Source of the DNA: Cherax quadricarinatus
Lineage: Eukaryota > Arthropoda > Malacostraca > Decapoda > Parastacidae
Assembly: GCF_038502225.1 (NCBI RefSeq)
Contig: NC_091353.1
Coordinates: forward strand, 3,064,379 to 3,128,378
Direction: 5' to 3'
Length of the DNA: 64,000 nt
The notes beneath the pieces are model-generated. The model was not told the DNA's origin and ran no database searches. It saw nothing but the letters and a program-made list of their open reading frames with translations. Position 1 is the stretch's first letter; the number at the start of each line of letters is the position of its first letter. Positions 62,646-64,000 of the stretch are shown here, in pieces. Position numbers and translations under genes: made by a program.

Positions 62646-62706
62646 CTAAAAGAGAAAATAATAATATGAATTTACTAACAAATATATATAGAGTATTCCA
62701 ATCAAA

Positions 62707-63077
62707 TTAACCCGTAACGGTCCAAGTAGATCTACGTTCACATGCGTAGTGCTCCAAAATTAGACCTACGTTTTTTTTACATACTATTTTCATATTTCAT
62801 ATTTTACATATTTTCATACTTTACATAGTTTTACATATTTTTTTTACATATTTTCAGGTGAAAGTGTTGAATAATGATGAAAGTATTTTCTTTTTGGGGA
62901 TTTTCTTTCTTTTTTGGGTCACCCTGCCTCGGTGGGAGACGGCCAACTTGTTGGGAAAAAAAAAGTAGATCAAAGTTTTTTTACACGTTTTCAAATGTAC
63001 AAAAAAAATCTACTTTTTTTACATGCTTTCAAATGTTGAAAAAACATATATATACGTTTGGACCGTTTAGGGGTTAA
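62707..63077 (+). mobile_element. TTAA MITE with nested RTE tail
   Basis: TTAACCCGTAACGGTCCAAG ... TACGTTTGGACCGTTTAGGGG TTAA. AGTAGATCTACGT lies near the left tip. The middle is low-complexity TTTTACAT and an RTE tail (62,855-62,966, GGGTCACCCTGCCTCGGTGG). Confidence 0.8.
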
Positions 63078-63144
63078 GGTAAAAGACCATTTCCCAACTC
63101 TCCAGTTCCAGTATACATCACAATACACAGGACTGCTACTGCAT

Positions 63145-63292
63145 TCATGGGAAAGTGCAAAACCCGTAGTAATCACAGTGTCGGGGGAATGGTAGGCAAT
63201 CAGATTCGATCAAAGGAAAGGGAGGATAGGTTTATTTCCTTGGATGAAGAGCCCCCTTCCCCCCTCACTCTTGAGGGATCACAAGGCATATC
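63145..63292 (+). repeat. SINE-like 150-bp repeat, copy
   Basis: ATTCATGGGAAAGTGCAAAAC, 'CCCGTAGTAATCACAG', 'GGGGAATGGTAGGCAATCAG', 'TTCCTTGGATGAAGAGCC', 'CTTGAGGGATCACAAGG'. Confidence 0.7.
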
Positions 63293-63429
63293 AGTTTATT
63301 ATACACCATACCTAAAAGTTTTTAACAATCTTCAACAAGTCTTTCCTCCTTCCTCAAGCTTTTTTCTCCAGAGCCTTGTATGACAGATACAGGAGAAACA
63401 GCTAAGCAAATTCCTCGGCAACAACACTC

Positions 63430-63525
63430 ATTTTTATTTTTCAACATGCCAGCTGTCTCTCATTGCAACAGGGTAACTCATAAAAAAAGAAACACTTTCA
63501 CCATCATTCACACATAATCAAATCC
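63430..63525 (-). mobile_element. RTE tail scrap
   Basis: CATGCCAGCTGTCTCTCATT, 'CACTTTCACCATCATTCAC'. A second, more decayed tail follows at about 63,600-63,640. Confidence 0.7.
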
Positions 63526-63734
63526 AAAAAGACTTATACACTGTTATGACATTAATGATACCAATCCATGTAGGTTTGCAACACTCTTTTTGATTTTATA
63601 ACACACTGGTTGTCTTCCACCAAGACAAGGTAACCTAAAAACAAAAACTAAATGTAAAGTAGAAAAACTTAAGTTTTTCTTTTTACATTAAGTAATTTAT
63701 ACAGGAGGAGGAGTTTTTCAACGTTGGGGTTCAT

Positions 63735-64000
63735 ATTTTGTTAGGACGAGATATAAACAACTATTGGCAGAAAGGTGGGCTGGTGCAAGTATAAGTAGTG
63801 GGGGGGTTGAAGAAGGTTGGAATAATTTAAAAAATGCAGTATTAGAATGTGGGGCAGAAGTTTGTGGCTAAAGGAGGGTGGGTGCAGGAGGAAGGAGGAA
63901 AGAGTGATTGGTGGAATGATGAAGTAAAGGGTGTGATAAAAGAGAAAAAGGTAGCTTATGAGAGGTTTTTACAAAGCAGAAGTGTCATAAGAAGAGCAGA
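63735..64000 (+). mobile_element. RTE relative, endonuclease-RT linker, runs off the right edge
   Basis: Reads 'TRYKQLLAERWAGASIS', 'LKNAVLECGAEVCG' then a stop and frameshifts, 'EKKVAYERFLQSRS'. It aligns with VRVRYKQLLEDRWANESIGN ... EKKLAYEKFLQSRSDARREE of the 54.6-kb copy at clear divergence, so a distinct subfamily. Confidence 0.85.

Overview
The window looks like a repeat-crowded intronic region from a large invertebrate genome, most probably a decapod crustacean. That assignment is an inference from the mixture of RTE-type LINEs, foldback repeats, TTAA-flanked MITEs, long microsatellites and very long introns; nothing in the sequence proves the species. I see no prokaryotic gene, CRISPR array, rRNA or intact tRNA gene.

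The only host gene I can support is on the minus strand and spans almost the whole window. It is the DmX-like / rabconnectin-3 alpha gene (DMXL1/2; Drosophila Rbcn-3A; homologous to yeast Rav1), which promotes V-ATPase V1-Vo assembly. Reading from right to left I recover 23 consecutive internal exons (3,884 bp, 1,294 codons). Splice sites are GT/AG and the reading phase is consistent across every junction. They run from the end of the N-terminal WD40 region (62.6 kb), through the Rav1-like helical core (46-25 kb) and an acidic linker (18.5 kb), to a conserved segment well before the C-terminal WD repeats (0.8 kb). The first and last exons, promoter, start codon, stop codon and poly(A) site lie outside. 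About 94 percent of the window is intron.

The introns are layers of mobile DNA. (1) An RTE-like non-LTR retrotransposon is present in more than 25 pieces on both strands. The best copy (54.6-57.5 kb) has an open frame covering the end of the endonuclease and the whole reverse transcriptase. (2) A SINE-like non-autonomous element of about 484 bp (called head-tail here) ends in nearly the same 3' tail as the RTE. (3) TTAA-flanked elements of about 1.07-1.1 kb (piggyBac-like MITEs) carry subterminal palindromes of the form CGTANNNNTACG. (4) TA-flanked MITEs of mariner/pogo/Tigger type include one containing a palindrome over 1 kb long. (5) A foldback element has a near-perfect palindrome and 8-15 bp target duplications. 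(6) A SINE-like 150-bp repeat, tRNA-related fragments, a CR1/L2-like LINE, another RT fragment at the left edge and a Penelope-like fragment complete the set. Many are nested, so relative insertion order can be read directly.

Tandem arrays include six 49-bp copies touching the acceptor of the last exon, twelve 70-bp copies (9.3-10.2 kb), about 64 copies of a 21-bp G-rich unit (15.5-16.9 kb) and an interrupted (GT)n tract in a 487-bp intron. Several repeats sit within 10-40 bp of splice sites. The candidates for undescribed biology are the TTAA/CGTANNNNTACG family, the RTE/head-tail partnership and the palindromic retroposon. I did not find a new multi-gene system.
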